From positions 1 to 7,793 of the forward strand of contig CAYTFK010000326.1 in assembly GCA_964436865.1 (NCBI GenBank): a stretch of DNA of 7,793 bases, in the 5' to 3' direction. This stretch comes from JAXGPP01 sp964436865 (GTDB lineage: Bacteria > Planctomycetota > Planctomycetia > Pirellulales > Thermoguttaceae). Shown here piece by piece: positions 1-7,102 of this stretch. How positions within the stretch are numbered: position 1 is the stretch's first letter; the number at the start of each line of letters is the position of its first letter. The position numbers and the translations under genes were made by a program. Below the pieces are notes generated by a model that saw only the letters and a list, made by a program, of their open reading frames with translations, was not told the DNA's origin and did no database searches.

Positions 1-1436
1 CACGTGACGGTCACTTGCGAGGTTTCGCCGGCCGGATTGAACAGGCCGACAGCCCGCGAACCGTCTTCCAACTCCTTGACGACCGCCTCGCCGCCTTGCG
101 CTTCGCTTTGCCGGCCCTGCTTGCCCAGCGGATCCTGGTTCACTTCGAGCATCTCGTCGTTCGACAAGAGCGAGAGCGTGAACGGATCGAGCCGCTCGAT
201 CGGCGTGCCGATGATCATCGGCGATCCCCACAGGCACCACAGGCTGATGTGCGAGTACTGTTCGTCGGGTGTGAGCCGCGACGGTTCAAGCGGCTGATTC
301 CGCCAGCCCCCCAAGAGTCCGATGCGGAGATTGCAGGCATGGTTCCAGTGCCCCGGCCGCTGGTGAGGCGCCCAGGCGTCGTGGGCGAGCCATACTTCGC
401 GAATGCCCACCGCCCACCGCCGCAATGCTGGGTCCATCTGCGAGCGATCCCAGAGATCGACCAGGTCGCCCGTGGTTCGCGATAGCTGCGCAAGGGGTGT
501 GTGCTCGGCGGCCATCGCCAATGGCACGGAGTTCGACAGTTCCAGGACCATGTCGCGGTCGCAGGAGGCCAGGGCGTCGGCCATCCGCCGCGTGACATCG
601 GCGCGGTCAACACCCCAATCGTACTTCATGTAATCGAATCCCCACTCCGCCCACTGCCGGGCGTCGCTGGTCTCGAAGAAATGCTTGCCGAAGTGCCAGC
701 CGTCGCTGGGCTTCTTGGGGCGTTCCCAGGTTCCCTTCGGATCATCGCTCGAACCGCCGATGAATCCGGCGTAGCTGGTCGTCCACGGCGTCGAGTAGAT
801 GCCCGCCTTGAGGCCAAGGCCGTGGATGTAGTCGCACAGGGCCCGCATATCGCCGAACTTCTCGTTGGGCTGGATCGCGTTGTGCTTTCCGCCGCGCCGG
901 CCCTGCCAGCCGTCGTCGATGTTGATGTACTGCCAGCCATGGTTGATCAGTCCCGTCTCGACCATTGCATCGGCCGCGGCGCGGAGGTGCTCCTCGGCCA
1001 CGCGCGGCCCCCAGCCGCCCCACGTGTTGCAGCCCAGAAGCGGCGTCAGGCAGATCTCGTCGCCCACGACAATCCGCAGTTCGCGCTCAGCGCGGCCCAA
1101 AGCGTTCTCGGCGCTGAGCAACACCCGGTACGTACCTCGCTCGGCGATCGCGCCGCTGATCCGGCCGTTCTTCTCATCCAGGCGCAGGCCCGCGGGCAGA
1201 TTCGACGCGCTGAACATCATCGGTCGCCGGCCCGTGGCGGCGATCGTGTAAAGAACGGGTCGCCCCGGGCGGACGCCAAAAACCTTCGCTCCGTTGATCC
1301 GCGGTTCGGGCGCGGGAGCCGGCGTGAGTATCGGACCAAGGGACGCCGGCCCGTCGGCGGCCGGAGCCCGACCCATCAGTAACCATCCGGCAAACACGAT
1401 GCCGATAAGCGTAGATCGTCGCAGCGACTTGTTCAT
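1..1436 (-). CDS. GH27 family alpha-galactosidase-like enzyme with N-terminal Ig-like domain (3' end cut by window)
   Basis: Reading the minus strand from ATG at 1436 gives 478 codons without a stop, running off the left edge. The start is supported by GGAG at 1446-1443, six bases upstream. Residues 1 to about 27 form a Sec signal peptide (two Arg, hydrophobic stretch, APAA before DG). Residues about 44-126 resemble a putative Ig domain (He_PIG type; 'LPAGLRLDEKNGRISG'). The GH27 barrel follows: NIDDGWQG (172-179), GIYSTPW (212-218), KYDWG (271-275) with the expected nucleophile Asp273, and RTTGD (320-324) with the expected acid/base Asp324. NQDPLGKQG (433-441) leads into the C-terminal beta-domain, which is only just begun. 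The family removes alpha-linked galactose or related sugars outside the cytoplasm. Oddities: the near-invariant WNDPDML reads WNHACNL (364-370), and both cysteines of the usual active-site disulfide (human Cys142/Cys172) are replaced, by Tyr222 and Gly275. The family is secure; the exact substrate is uncertain. Confidence 0.9.
   Translation of the reverse strand, partial: MNKSLRRSTLIGIVFAGWLLMGRAPAADGPASLGPILTPAPAPEPRINGAKVFGVRPGRPVLYTIAATGRRPMMFSASNLPAGLRLDEKNGRISGAIAERGTYRVLLSAENALGRAERELRIVVGDEICLTPLLGCNTWGGWGPRVAEEHLRAAADAMVETGLINHGWQYINIDDGWQGRRGGKHNAIQPNEKFGDMRALCDYIHGLGLKAGIYSTPWTTSYAGFIGGSSDDPKGTWERPKKPSDGWHFGKHFFETSDARQWAEWGFDYMKYDWGVDRADVTRRMADALASCDRDMVLELSNSVPLAMAAEHTPLAQLSRTTGDLVDLWDRSQMDPALRRWAVGIREVWLAHDAWAPHQRPGHWNHACNLRIGLLGGWRNQPLEPSRLTPDEQYSHISLWCLWGSPMIIGTPIERLDPFTLSLLSNDEMLEVNQDPLGKQGRQSEAQGGEAVVKELEDGSRAVGLFNPAGETSQVTVT
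1059..1307 (-). other. Putative Ig-like (He_PIG type) domain of the GH27 protein
   Basis: Residues about 44-126 of the GH27 protein lie between the signal peptide and the catalytic barrel. The pattern of 'YTIAATG', then 'LPAGLRLDEKNGRISG', then 'GTYRVLLSAENALG' is that of putative Ig domains, where a Pro-Ala-Gly-Leu turn precedes a 'xxGxIxG' strand and a 'GxYxVxVxAxNxxG' strand. Such domains usually act as spacers or adhesion modules in secreted enzymes. The boundaries are approximate. Confidence 0.7.
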
Positions 1437-1468
1437 GGCTCGCTCCAGTAGAGACTCTTGGAGGATCG

Positions 1469-3874
1469 TCAATGATCGCGACCGGTTAGACGCCGGATCA
1501 AGGCGATCTCCTCCGGATCGAATGGCGTCCCGTCGCCACGGAAGATGTCGTGAAACCACACCTCGGGCTCGGGTGTGCCCGGCTTGCTCCCCCAACGGAA
1601 GATCGTGTTCATCTTGCCTGCCACAAGCCCCCAACTAATTGCCCCGACGCGCTCGCGCTGGAAGATCGGCAGGATCTCCTGAAATGTGCTGGAGGGCCGC
1701 CCCATGTACTCGGTGCAAAGGAGCGGCCTGCCGTGCTTCCTGAGCGCTGCAATGAAAGACGTCGCGCTCTTCGGCCCGCCGTAGGTGTGGAACGTGATCA
1801 CGTCGCAATTCTCGGCGAGGAAGCTGTTAAGTGGACTGGTTTCGAGCTTGTCGATGCAGGCCGTCAGCGGCTGCGAGGGATTGACGCTCCTCGCCCAGGC
1901 AAATTCCTCGCGCAACAGCGGCAGGCTCTCGGCCCCCTTCTTGCGGTTCTCGGGCTCGTTGTAGAGATCCCATAGCAGGATCCGGTTGTCGGCGGCAAAC
2001 GCGGTCAGCACATCCTTGACATACCTCTCCAGCCGCCCCCACTCCGCTGGATCGTTCACCTTTGCCGCCCCGGGACTCTGTACCCAGCCCGAGTTGTGCA
2101 CGCCGGGTACCGGGTCGGGCTGCTTGCCCAACCGGGCCTCTCCTTCAAAACCGTAACACCCGTTGGTGAAGAACGTGAAGATTACACGGATGTGGTGCTT
2201 CTCACAAAGATCGAGAAACTTCCGCACGCGATCTTTGAATCCCTGGGGGTCGGCCTCCCACACCACGTCGTGTGAAAAGACTCGCACCGTGTTGAAGCCG
2301 AGGCTCTCGGCCCAGCCGAGTTCGCGGTCAATCGTCTCGGGATCGAAGCTCTCGGCCTGCCACGTTTCAATCTGGTTGATCGCGGTGGAGGGAACATAGT
2401 TGCATCCCACCGGCCAGGGCTGACTGTCATACCAGGCATTGGCTTTCTCGGCGGTCCATCGTGCGGCCGGTTCACCTGCCAGATCCACGACGGCCTTCAC
2501 CAGCACCGCCTCGGCGTCGGCGGAGTAGAAGCCGACATCGGCCACCAGTCCGCGGGCCTCATAGCCTCCTTCGGCGACGATCCGCGCATCGGGCAGGTAA
2601 CCGTCGACTTCATTGGAATAACCGGCGATCCACAGGCGATTCTCTTTCAGGGCCTGATTCAATAGCGGAACGTAGCCCGACACGACCTCACCCGAAAGGG
2701 CCACCAGCGTCAGGTCCTTGCCGAATCGCCACAGCGCCAAGGGGTGCCGATGGTGAGTTGGCAACGGTTCGCCGCGATCCAATGCAGCCAGCATCCGCGA
2801 GCCGTTGTGAGCCATCGCGCCGGTCATCTTCGCCAGTTCTTCCCGTGAAGGGGCCGGCTTCAAAGGGAGATCCGCCTCGCGGAAGCGGACTTCGAGCGGC
2901 CCGCGGATGGGCTCCAGCGGCTGGGCGGCAACCCGGCATACTTCGGCCGCCAAGCTCTCGCCCTGCAGGCGGACGTTCTTCTCCTGTTCGGGGCCACAGC
3001 GAGGATCGCTGTTGGCATCGGCGCCGCAGCCCTGCACGAACATCGCCTGCACACCCGGATGCCGTGCCTCGATCGCCTCCTGGGCAAAGCCCGCGTAGTC
3101 GCCTGAGATCTTGAGGCTGTCTTGATGGAGCGTTACCGGATGGCAGGCGAGGCCGAACACAACACCGCGCAACTTGCCTTCCGGCGAGTTGATGCAGAGC
3201 ACCGGCACCCGGTCGTCGACATGCCCGGCCGGGTTCGGCCCCATGCAGCGGTAACGGCCGTCGGGATCGTAGAGGCGGCGGTTGCGCACGAAGTCGCACT
3301 TGCCCGTGCCCCAAGTAAGGGTCGCCGGCTTCAGGTCGGCCAGCGCCGCCACGGCGATCTCGCTCAACTGATCGAACAGGCGTTCGGTATAGGCCAGGGT
3401 TGCTTGCCGGTCGGCTTCCGTCATCGGATAACGGTCCAGGTCCGAACCGCCGATGATCGGGCCGGAATGAGTATGCGACAGGTTCACCAGGATCTGCCGC
3501 CGCTCGAGCCCCGTCTTCTTGCACAGCAGATCGAACAAGGCTTTCGCCTCGGCCGGCCGCAGCACGCACACGTCCACCGTGATCAGCACCGCTCGTTCGC
3601 CCCTGGCATCCTCGATCGCCATCGCCTTGGCATAAAGATCGTTCAGCTTCCCGACCGACGCTCGGAACCGGGGCGGGCTTGCGTAGCCGTGAAGCCAGAG
3701 TGGTTCCTGGGGCGTGATACAGGCGCGGGCCAGGCCGACGCGAATCGCCCCCGGCCCTTCCGCGTCCGCCGAGACGGCACCGCGGGCCAGCGGACCAGCA
3801 GCCAGCAGTAGCGCGGCAAACACGCAGCAGAGCCAATGTCCTGTCGCAGCATCGCGAAGATTACGCCCGAGCAT
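1469..3874 (-). CDS. Fusion of a neutral ceramidase-like domain with a clan-A (GH5/cellulase-like) glycoside hydrolase
   Basis: This is an 801-residue secreted protein. ATG at 3874 lies eight bases after the stop of the upstream gene, with GAGG at 3884-3881 as ribosome site. Residues 1 to about 36 look like a Sec signal (hydrophobic 15-27). Residues about 43-465 match the neutral/alkaline ceramidase N-terminal family: LSHTHSGP (132-139), ACHPVTL (243-249), SGDYAG (257-262), QGCGADANSDP (281-291), SGEVVSGY (394-401) and YSNEVDGYLP (419-428). By analogy with Pseudomonas ceramidase, zinc ligands would be His134 or His136, His245, Glu396 and Tyr426. The serine nucleophile position appears to be Gly282. 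From about residue 472 ('RWTAEKANAWYDSQPWPVG') to the end runs a glycosidase of the type often labelled 1,4-beta-xylanase or cellulase in planctomycetes. Its acid/base is Glu640 in LYNEPE and its nucleophile is Glu722 in CTEYMG. There is almost no linker and no in-frame Met at the junction. The domain families are well supported; the substrates are unknown. Confidence 0.88.
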   Translation of the reverse strand: MLGRNLRDAATGHWLCCVFAALLLAAGPLARGAVSADAEGPGAIRVGLARACITPQEPLWLHGYASPPRFRASVGKLNDLYAKAMAIEDARGERAVLITVDVCVLRPAEAKALFDLLCKKTGLERRQILVNLSHTHSGPIIGGSDLDRYPMTEADRQATLAYTERLFDQLSEIAVAALADLKPATLTWGTGKCDFVRNRRLYDPDGRYRCMGPNPAGHVDDRVPVLCINSPEGKLRGVVFGLACHPVTLHQDSLKISGDYAGFAQEAIEARHPGVQAMFVQGCGADANSDPRCGPEQEKNVRLQGESLAAEVCRVAAQPLEPIRGPLEVRFREADLPLKPAPSREELAKMTGAMAHNGSRMLAALDRGEPLPTHHRHPLALWRFGKDLTLVALSGEVVSGYVPLLNQALKENRLWIAGYSNEVDGYLPDARIVAEGGYEARGLVADVGFYSADAEAVLVKAVVDLAGEPAARWTAEKANAWYDSQPWPVGCNYVPSTAINQIETWQAESFDPETIDRELGWAESLGFNTVRVFSHDVVWEADPQGFKDRVRKFLDLCEKHHIRVIFTFFTNGCYGFEGEARLGKQPDPVPGVHNSGWVQSPGAAKVNDPAEWGRLERYVKDVLTAFAADNRILLWDLYNEPENRKKGAESLPLLREEFAWARSVNPSQPLTACIDKLETSPLNSFLAENCDVITFHTYGGPKSATSFIAALRKHGRPLLCTEYMGRPSSTFQEILPIFQRERVGAISWGLVAGKMNTIFRWGSKPGTPEPEVWFHDIFRGDGTPFDPEEIALIRRLTGRDH
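1471..2461 (-). other. Clan-A glycoside hydrolase (GH5/cellulase-like) domain of the fusion protein
   Basis: Residues about 472-801 of the fusion form a complete glycosidase domain. Visible barrel elements include 'LGFNTVRVFSHDVVWE' (525-540), 'HIRVIFTFFTNG' (561-572), 'GVHNSGWVQSPG' (591-602), 'RILLWDLYNEPEN' (631-643) with general acid/base Glu640, 'DVITFHTYGG' (691-700), 'RPLLCTEYMGR' (716-726) with nucleophile Glu722, and 'AISWGLVAGKMNT' (745-757). The order of Asn-Glu at strand 4 and Glu at strand 7 is diagnostic of clan GH-A. Subfamily and substrate (beta-glucan, xylan, mannan, glycolipid) cannot be settled by eye. Confidence 0.82.
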
Positions 3875-3877
3875 GAG

Positions 3878-3884
3878 TCACCTC
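3878..3884 (-). promoter_or_regulatory. Ribosome binding site overlapping the upstream stop codon
   Basis: On the minus strand GAGGTGA begins inside the TGA stop (3885-3883) of the Tat-signal gene and lies just upstream of the ATG at 3874; the GAGG core is six bases from the start. This layout suggests that translation of the fusion protein is coupled to that of the preceding gene. Confidence 0.7.
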
Positions 3885-4797
3885 ACCGCGTCAATCGTTT
3901 CTCGCCCACTTCGGCGATCCAATCCTTGGTCCACTTCACCGTGTCGAGCCCGATGTCGCAGACGCCGTGTTCGAGGAAGATCATTCCTTCGATCCGGCCG
4001 GCCTCAAGCAGCCGATAGCCGAACTCGGTCTGCCGCTGCATGCGCTCCAGCGGCATGGGCGCCTTGTTGCCGAAATCCCAGAGATAGCAGCCCAGGAGCT
4101 TGGGATGATCGGGCGCGATCTTCTCCAATCGCTCAAAGTTCTGCTCCAGGGAGCCCAGGTCCTCCGACTTCCACGTCCAGAAAGTGATCTTGTCGCAGTG
4201 CTTCAGGTGGTCCTGGATCGGCAGGTCCAACTGGTGCGTGTAGACCACGACGTACAAGGGGAGCGTCTTGCCGTCGGCCGTCTTCCTCTTCTCTTCCAGG
4301 TCCTTCAGTTCGTCAAGCGTCAGGTGAGCCGACCCGTCGGACTTGAAGTAGTCGTCCATGATGAAGCCCGACACGTTCGGGAATCGGCCGGGCATCTTGA
4401 GCACGAAATCCCGCCGCTCCGGATCGGTCGCTCCGCCGGATTCAACCAGCGCCCAGACAACTCGCTTCAACGGGCTCAAGGCAATCGCGTACTGGTCGTA
4501 TTCTTCCAGCGCCGGGCGTCCCTTGTGGCGGATCAGGAACAGGTTGGGAATTCCCATGTAAAAGGCGGCCTCGGCCGCCGTCATTCGCGACGGTGCGTGC
4601 CCCCAGTCGTCATTGGTTGCCCCCGGCGCACCGCCCCAGATCCACAACCGGTCGCGGACCGTGCCGTCGGCCGGCAGGCTGGGAAAGCCGCCTTTCGGTT
4701 CTTCGGCCGGCCAGGCAATCGGCACACCGGCCAATAGCGCGGTCCCGGCGGCCGTAGCTTGCAGGAGACTTCTTCGGCTCAAGGCAACGTGTTCCAT
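3883..4797 (-). CDS. Twin-arginine signal protein of unrecognised family, predicted TIM barrel
   Basis: This is a 304-residue protein I cannot assign to a named family. The open frame extends 90 codons further upstream, but that part overlaps the end of the GH50 gene and is Arg/Ser-rich shadow sequence. The ATG at 4797 has a strong AGGAG site six bases before it and begins directly with a Tat signal: SRRSLLQATAAG (7-18), a hydrophobic stretch, and a probable cut near residue 30. The mature part shows eight hydrophobic strand-like segments with helices between them: 'LWIWGG' (51-56), 'NLFLIRH' (85-91), 'RVVWALVES' (112-120), 'VSGFIMDDYF' (142-151), 'LYVVVYTHQL' (181-190), 'ITFWTWKSEDL' (204-214), 'KLLGCYLWDFG' (233-243) and 'GMIFLEHGVCD' (271-281). 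This suggests a (beta/alpha)8 barrel, with Asp148, Asp149 and Glu276 at strand ends as candidate catalytic acids. The context suggests a carbohydrate-active enzyme or sugar-binding barrel exported in folded form. That role is inference. Confidence 0.8.
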   Translation of the reverse strand: MEHVALSRRSLLQATAAGTALLAGVPIAWPAEEPKGGFPSLPADGTVRDRLWIWGGAPGATNDDWGHAPSRMTAAEAAFYMGIPNLFLIRHKGRPALEEYDQYAIALSPLKRVVWALVESGGATDPERRDFVLKMPGRFPNVSGFIMDDYFKSDGSAHLTLDELKDLEEKRKTADGKTLPLYVVVYTHQLDLPIQDHLKHCDKITFWTWKSEDLGSLEQNFERLEKIAPDHPKLLGCYLWDFGNKAPMPLERMQRQTEFGYRLLEAGRIEGMIFLEHGVCDIGLDTVKWTKDWIAEVGEKRLTR

Positions 4798-4802
4798 CTG
4801 CG

Positions 4803-4808
4803 TCTCCT
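4803..4808 (-). promoter_or_regulatory. Ribosome binding site fixing the start of the Tat-signal gene
   Basis: The minus strand reads AGGAGA, with the GGAG core six bases before ATG at 4797. It lies in the 43-base gap after the GH50 stop (4841) and decides for the internal ATG rather than the longer open frame that begins at 5067. Confidence 0.75.
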
Positions 4809-4840
4809 CTGTGGCTCGCGAGCTGAACTCTCGTTGTGTG

Positions 4841-7072
4841 TCATTCACTCGGTTGGGAAGACTCGCCGTCCTGCTGCGCCCGGACTTCATAGAGCCGGTA
4901 GCCGATCCTCCGACACGCCTCAATCGTCTCGATATACGGCGTGTCGCAGACATCGACAAAGCCGTTCTGGAAGTTCTCGCCGTCGTCGCGCCCCGTCGTC
5001 GACTGGTCGCCATACTGGTGCCAATGGGTGCCGACGACCAGCGGATTCCTGAGCGCGCTGGCCACATACTTCTCGTAGGCTTCGCCGCGTGCTTGCTGGT
5101 TGGGCACTTCGCGAAGGCTGGGGTGGAACTTGCCGCGGTCCAGCGCGCCGAAATGCCACTCGCCGATGAGTACCGGCTTGTCGATTCCCTCGGGTAGTCG
5201 CAAGTCGTCCAATGTCTCGGTGTAGCGATTCACGCTGACCACGTCGCTGTACTTGGCAGCGGTGCGAAAAACCACGGCGTGGCTCCACCCGGCGAAGCGG
5301 CAGCCGAGATAAAGCCCTCCGGGATCGATCTCCTTGACCGCCTCGCGGCACTGGCGGAAGTAGGCGTCGGCAATCGTGCCCAGGAATGCTGCAAGGTCTT
5401 CGCGGCCCTGACCTTCGCCGGGCGGCGTCGTTGAGCGAAGCATCGCCTCCCACGACGGGTACTCGGCCTTCCAGTCCGCGTTCAGCCGCTCGATCGTCTC
5501 GTATTTCGCTTTCAGTTCGTCGACCAGCACGCGTTTGGCCGGCTGATCGGCGGGCGAGGCAAGCACCGCCCGGGCAAGCGTGGTCTCGTCGGCGCCCCAG
5601 TTCAGCTCGTTGCCGGGAAAATACCCCAGGCACCACGGATCGCCGACCGCCTTGCCCCGGTGCAAGGCCACTTCCTCGAGCAGCGTCGCTTTGAAGCTGG
5701 GATCAAACACGTCGGGAAACTTCCCCCAGCCGCCACTGGTTCCTTCGATCACCCGGCTGTCGTCGTGGATCGTCGCCACGTAGCCGGTCGCACCGGGCGT
5801 GTCCTCCGGCGGCGAATCGAGGCTGTACACGGTGGCCGTGTAGGGTGTTTTTCGTTGGAGATAAATTGCGGGCTGCGAGCAGTTGGCCAGCGTATTGAGC
5901 CCCCAGCTTCGCAGGCGGCGGTGGACCACGTCTGGATATGCCTCCTGCCACTGCGGGCCGTACTTCCTCAGCAGGTTTGCCCCGGAGAAATTGAAGGTCT
6001 CCGTCCCCCGCGGGTACAAACCCGAAATGGCCCACGTGCTCTGGCCGTAGAACGGTGCGAAGGCCGTATCGCGATCGGGCAGTTCGCCAAAGAGATGCTC
6101 CCGGCCGGTCACCGGTGTGTAACCGCACGACCACGTGACGCGGACGAGGCCATGCGACCAGTAGAGCCTCCCTTCCGGATCGATGAACCACCACTTGCCG
6201 CCCCACTTCGCGACCCGGAACCGGCCCGTTGCCTCCAGCTTCGGCCCGCCCAGCCAGCCGCCGTACTGATTCCACTGGCTCGGCCCCGGATGGGCCGCAA
6301 GATCGGCCGCTTCGCGCCGGCGCTCGGCCGCCAGATCGTCGTACGAATGCGTCTTGCCGGGCCAATCCTTGTGCATGTACTGCCCGAAGCGGTCGATCAT
6401 CGGAAACAGGTCATCCACCCGCTGCGGCAGCGGAAACGCAGGACTGCCGCCGGCGACGATGCTCGACACCTCCAGCACGCAATCGGCCGACGGCCGGTAA
6501 ACGTAGACCGAAATCCCCGCCACGTCGGCCGGGTCGACCGTTCCCCGGCCGCCGCTGGCGAATCCGCCGGGTGTGCCGCGCATCCCTCGCAGCTTCTCCT
6601 GGAGTGCCGCCGGCACCCGGGCGCGGATCTTGAGCCTCACCGCCGCTTCCTCGCCGCGCGGGATCGTGACCGACTCGATGCAGCAGTTCTGTCGCTCGGC
6701 ACGTTTCGAGCCGGGATTGTCGATCGCGAGGTGAACCGTCACCGGGCGCTCGGAGAGGTTCTTCACCGTCGTCTCGAGTTCGGCCCGCCCCGTCAGGTCC
6801 CAGCGTCCGCCGGGTGAATGGAACGTCACCCCCGGCCGCTCGGCCGCATGCCCGACCTCCACTCGCAGCTTTCCATCTTGCTGGACGATCGTCGCATCAT
6901 CGGTCGTCGCCGCCCCGTCGGCCAAGGGTCGCGAGAAATCGACCAGCGTCACAGGCTGGCGATCGGGCTCACCGGCAAGCAAAGCCGTTGCGACCACGAG
7001 AAAGCAGAGTTGTGCGAGTGCCAGAGACAAAGTACACTGCCCGCAGCGTGCGACCGATTGGCTGCCGTTCAT
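4841..7072 (-). CDS. GH50 family (beta-agarase-like) secreted glycoside hydrolase
   Basis: This is a 743-residue exported enzyme. Two in-frame ATGs compete. The one at 7081 touches its own AAAGG, while the one at 7072 has AAGGA eight bases upstream, so 7072 is preferred (746 residues otherwise). A hydrophobic signal ends near ALLAG. Residues about 42-210 form a beta-rich region resembling the carbohydrate-binding-like N-terminal part of GH50 enzymes, without an obvious binding signature. The barrel begins near residue 280 with 'GKWWFIDPEGRLYWSHG', a GH50 hallmark. The acid/base is Glu489 in FPGNELNWG and the nucleophile is Glu638 in IGEWHFGA. HWHQYGDQSTTGR (683-695) near the end is also typical of GH50. 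Known GH50 enzymes cut beta-1,4 bonds of agarose, releasing neoagarobiose; many planctomycete members are uncharacterised and may act on other galactans. The length is normal for the family. It sits second in the operon, after the ceramidase-like gene. Family assignment is strong, agarase activity unproven. Confidence 0.88.
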   Translation of the reverse strand: MNGSQSVARCGQCTLSLALAQLCFLVVATALLAGEPDRQPVTLVDFSRPLADGAATTDDATIVQQDGKLRVEVGHAAERPGVTFHSPGGRWDLTGRAELETTVKNLSERPVTVHLAIDNPGSKRAERQNCCIESVTIPRGEEAAVRLKIRARVPAALQEKLRGMRGTPGGFASGGRGTVDPADVAGISVYVYRPSADCVLEVSSIVAGGSPAFPLPQRVDDLFPMIDRFGQYMHKDWPGKTHSYDDLAAERRREAADLAAHPGPSQWNQYGGWLGGPKLEATGRFRVAKWGGKWWFIDPEGRLYWSHGLVRVTWSCGYTPVTGREHLFGELPDRDTAFAPFYGQSTWAISGLYPRGTETFNFSGANLLRKYGPQWQEAYPDVVHRRLRSWGLNTLANCSQPAIYLQRKTPYTATVYSLDSPPEDTPGATGYVATIHDDSRVIEGTSGGWGKFPDVFDPSFKATLLEEVALHRGKAVGDPWCLGYFPGNELNWGADETTLARAVLASPADQPAKRVLVDELKAKYETIERLNADWKAEYPSWEAMLRSTTPPGEGQGREDLAAFLGTIADAYFRQCREAVKEIDPGGLYLGCRFAGWSHAVVFRTAAKYSDVVSVNRYTETLDDLRLPEGIDKPVLIGEWHFGALDRGKFHPSLREVPNQQARGEAYEKYVASALRNPLVVGTHWHQYGDQSTTGRDDGENFQNGFVDVCDTPYIETIEACRRIGYRLYEVRAQQDGESSQPSE

Positions 7073-7080
7073 GCGAGCCA

Positions 7081-7085
7081 TCCTT
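7081..7085 (-). promoter_or_regulatory. Ribosome binding site deciding the GH50 start
   Basis: AAGGA on the minus strand is eight bases upstream of the ATG at 7072. The alternative ATG at 7081 overlaps this motif and would leave no spacer. The choice changes only three N-terminal residues. Confidence 0.6.
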
Positions 7086-7102
7086 TCTGTTCATAATAGC
7101 TG

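Noticed and set aside
501..1382. Plus-strand open frame of 293 codons
   Set aside because: It lies opposite the GH27 gene, has Arg/Ala/Pro-rich composition without motifs, and is explained by GC-biased codon use on the other strand.
1437..1468. Possible terminator between the fusion gene and the GH27 gene
   Set aside because: The 32-base gap holds the ribosome site of the next gene and no convincing stem-loop with a T-run.
3122..3811. Plus-strand open frame of 229 codons
   Set aside because: It is a shadow of the ceramidase-like domain on the opposite strand with no start signal or domain pattern.
2688..3836. Minus-strand open frame of 382 codons in another frame
   Set aside because: It overlaps the ceramidase-like domain out of frame and gives an Arg/Gly-rich product without recognisable motifs.
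4798..5067. N-terminal extension of the Tat-signal gene to 5067
   Set aside because: The extra 90 codons overlap the 3' end of the GH50 gene and are Arg/Ser/Thr-rich; the strong ribosome site and Tat signal place the start at 4797.
5660..6817. Plus-strand open frame of 385 codons
   Set aside because: It is antisense to the GH50 barrel and N-terminal region, whose motifs are unmistakable; the translated product shows no domain-like pattern.
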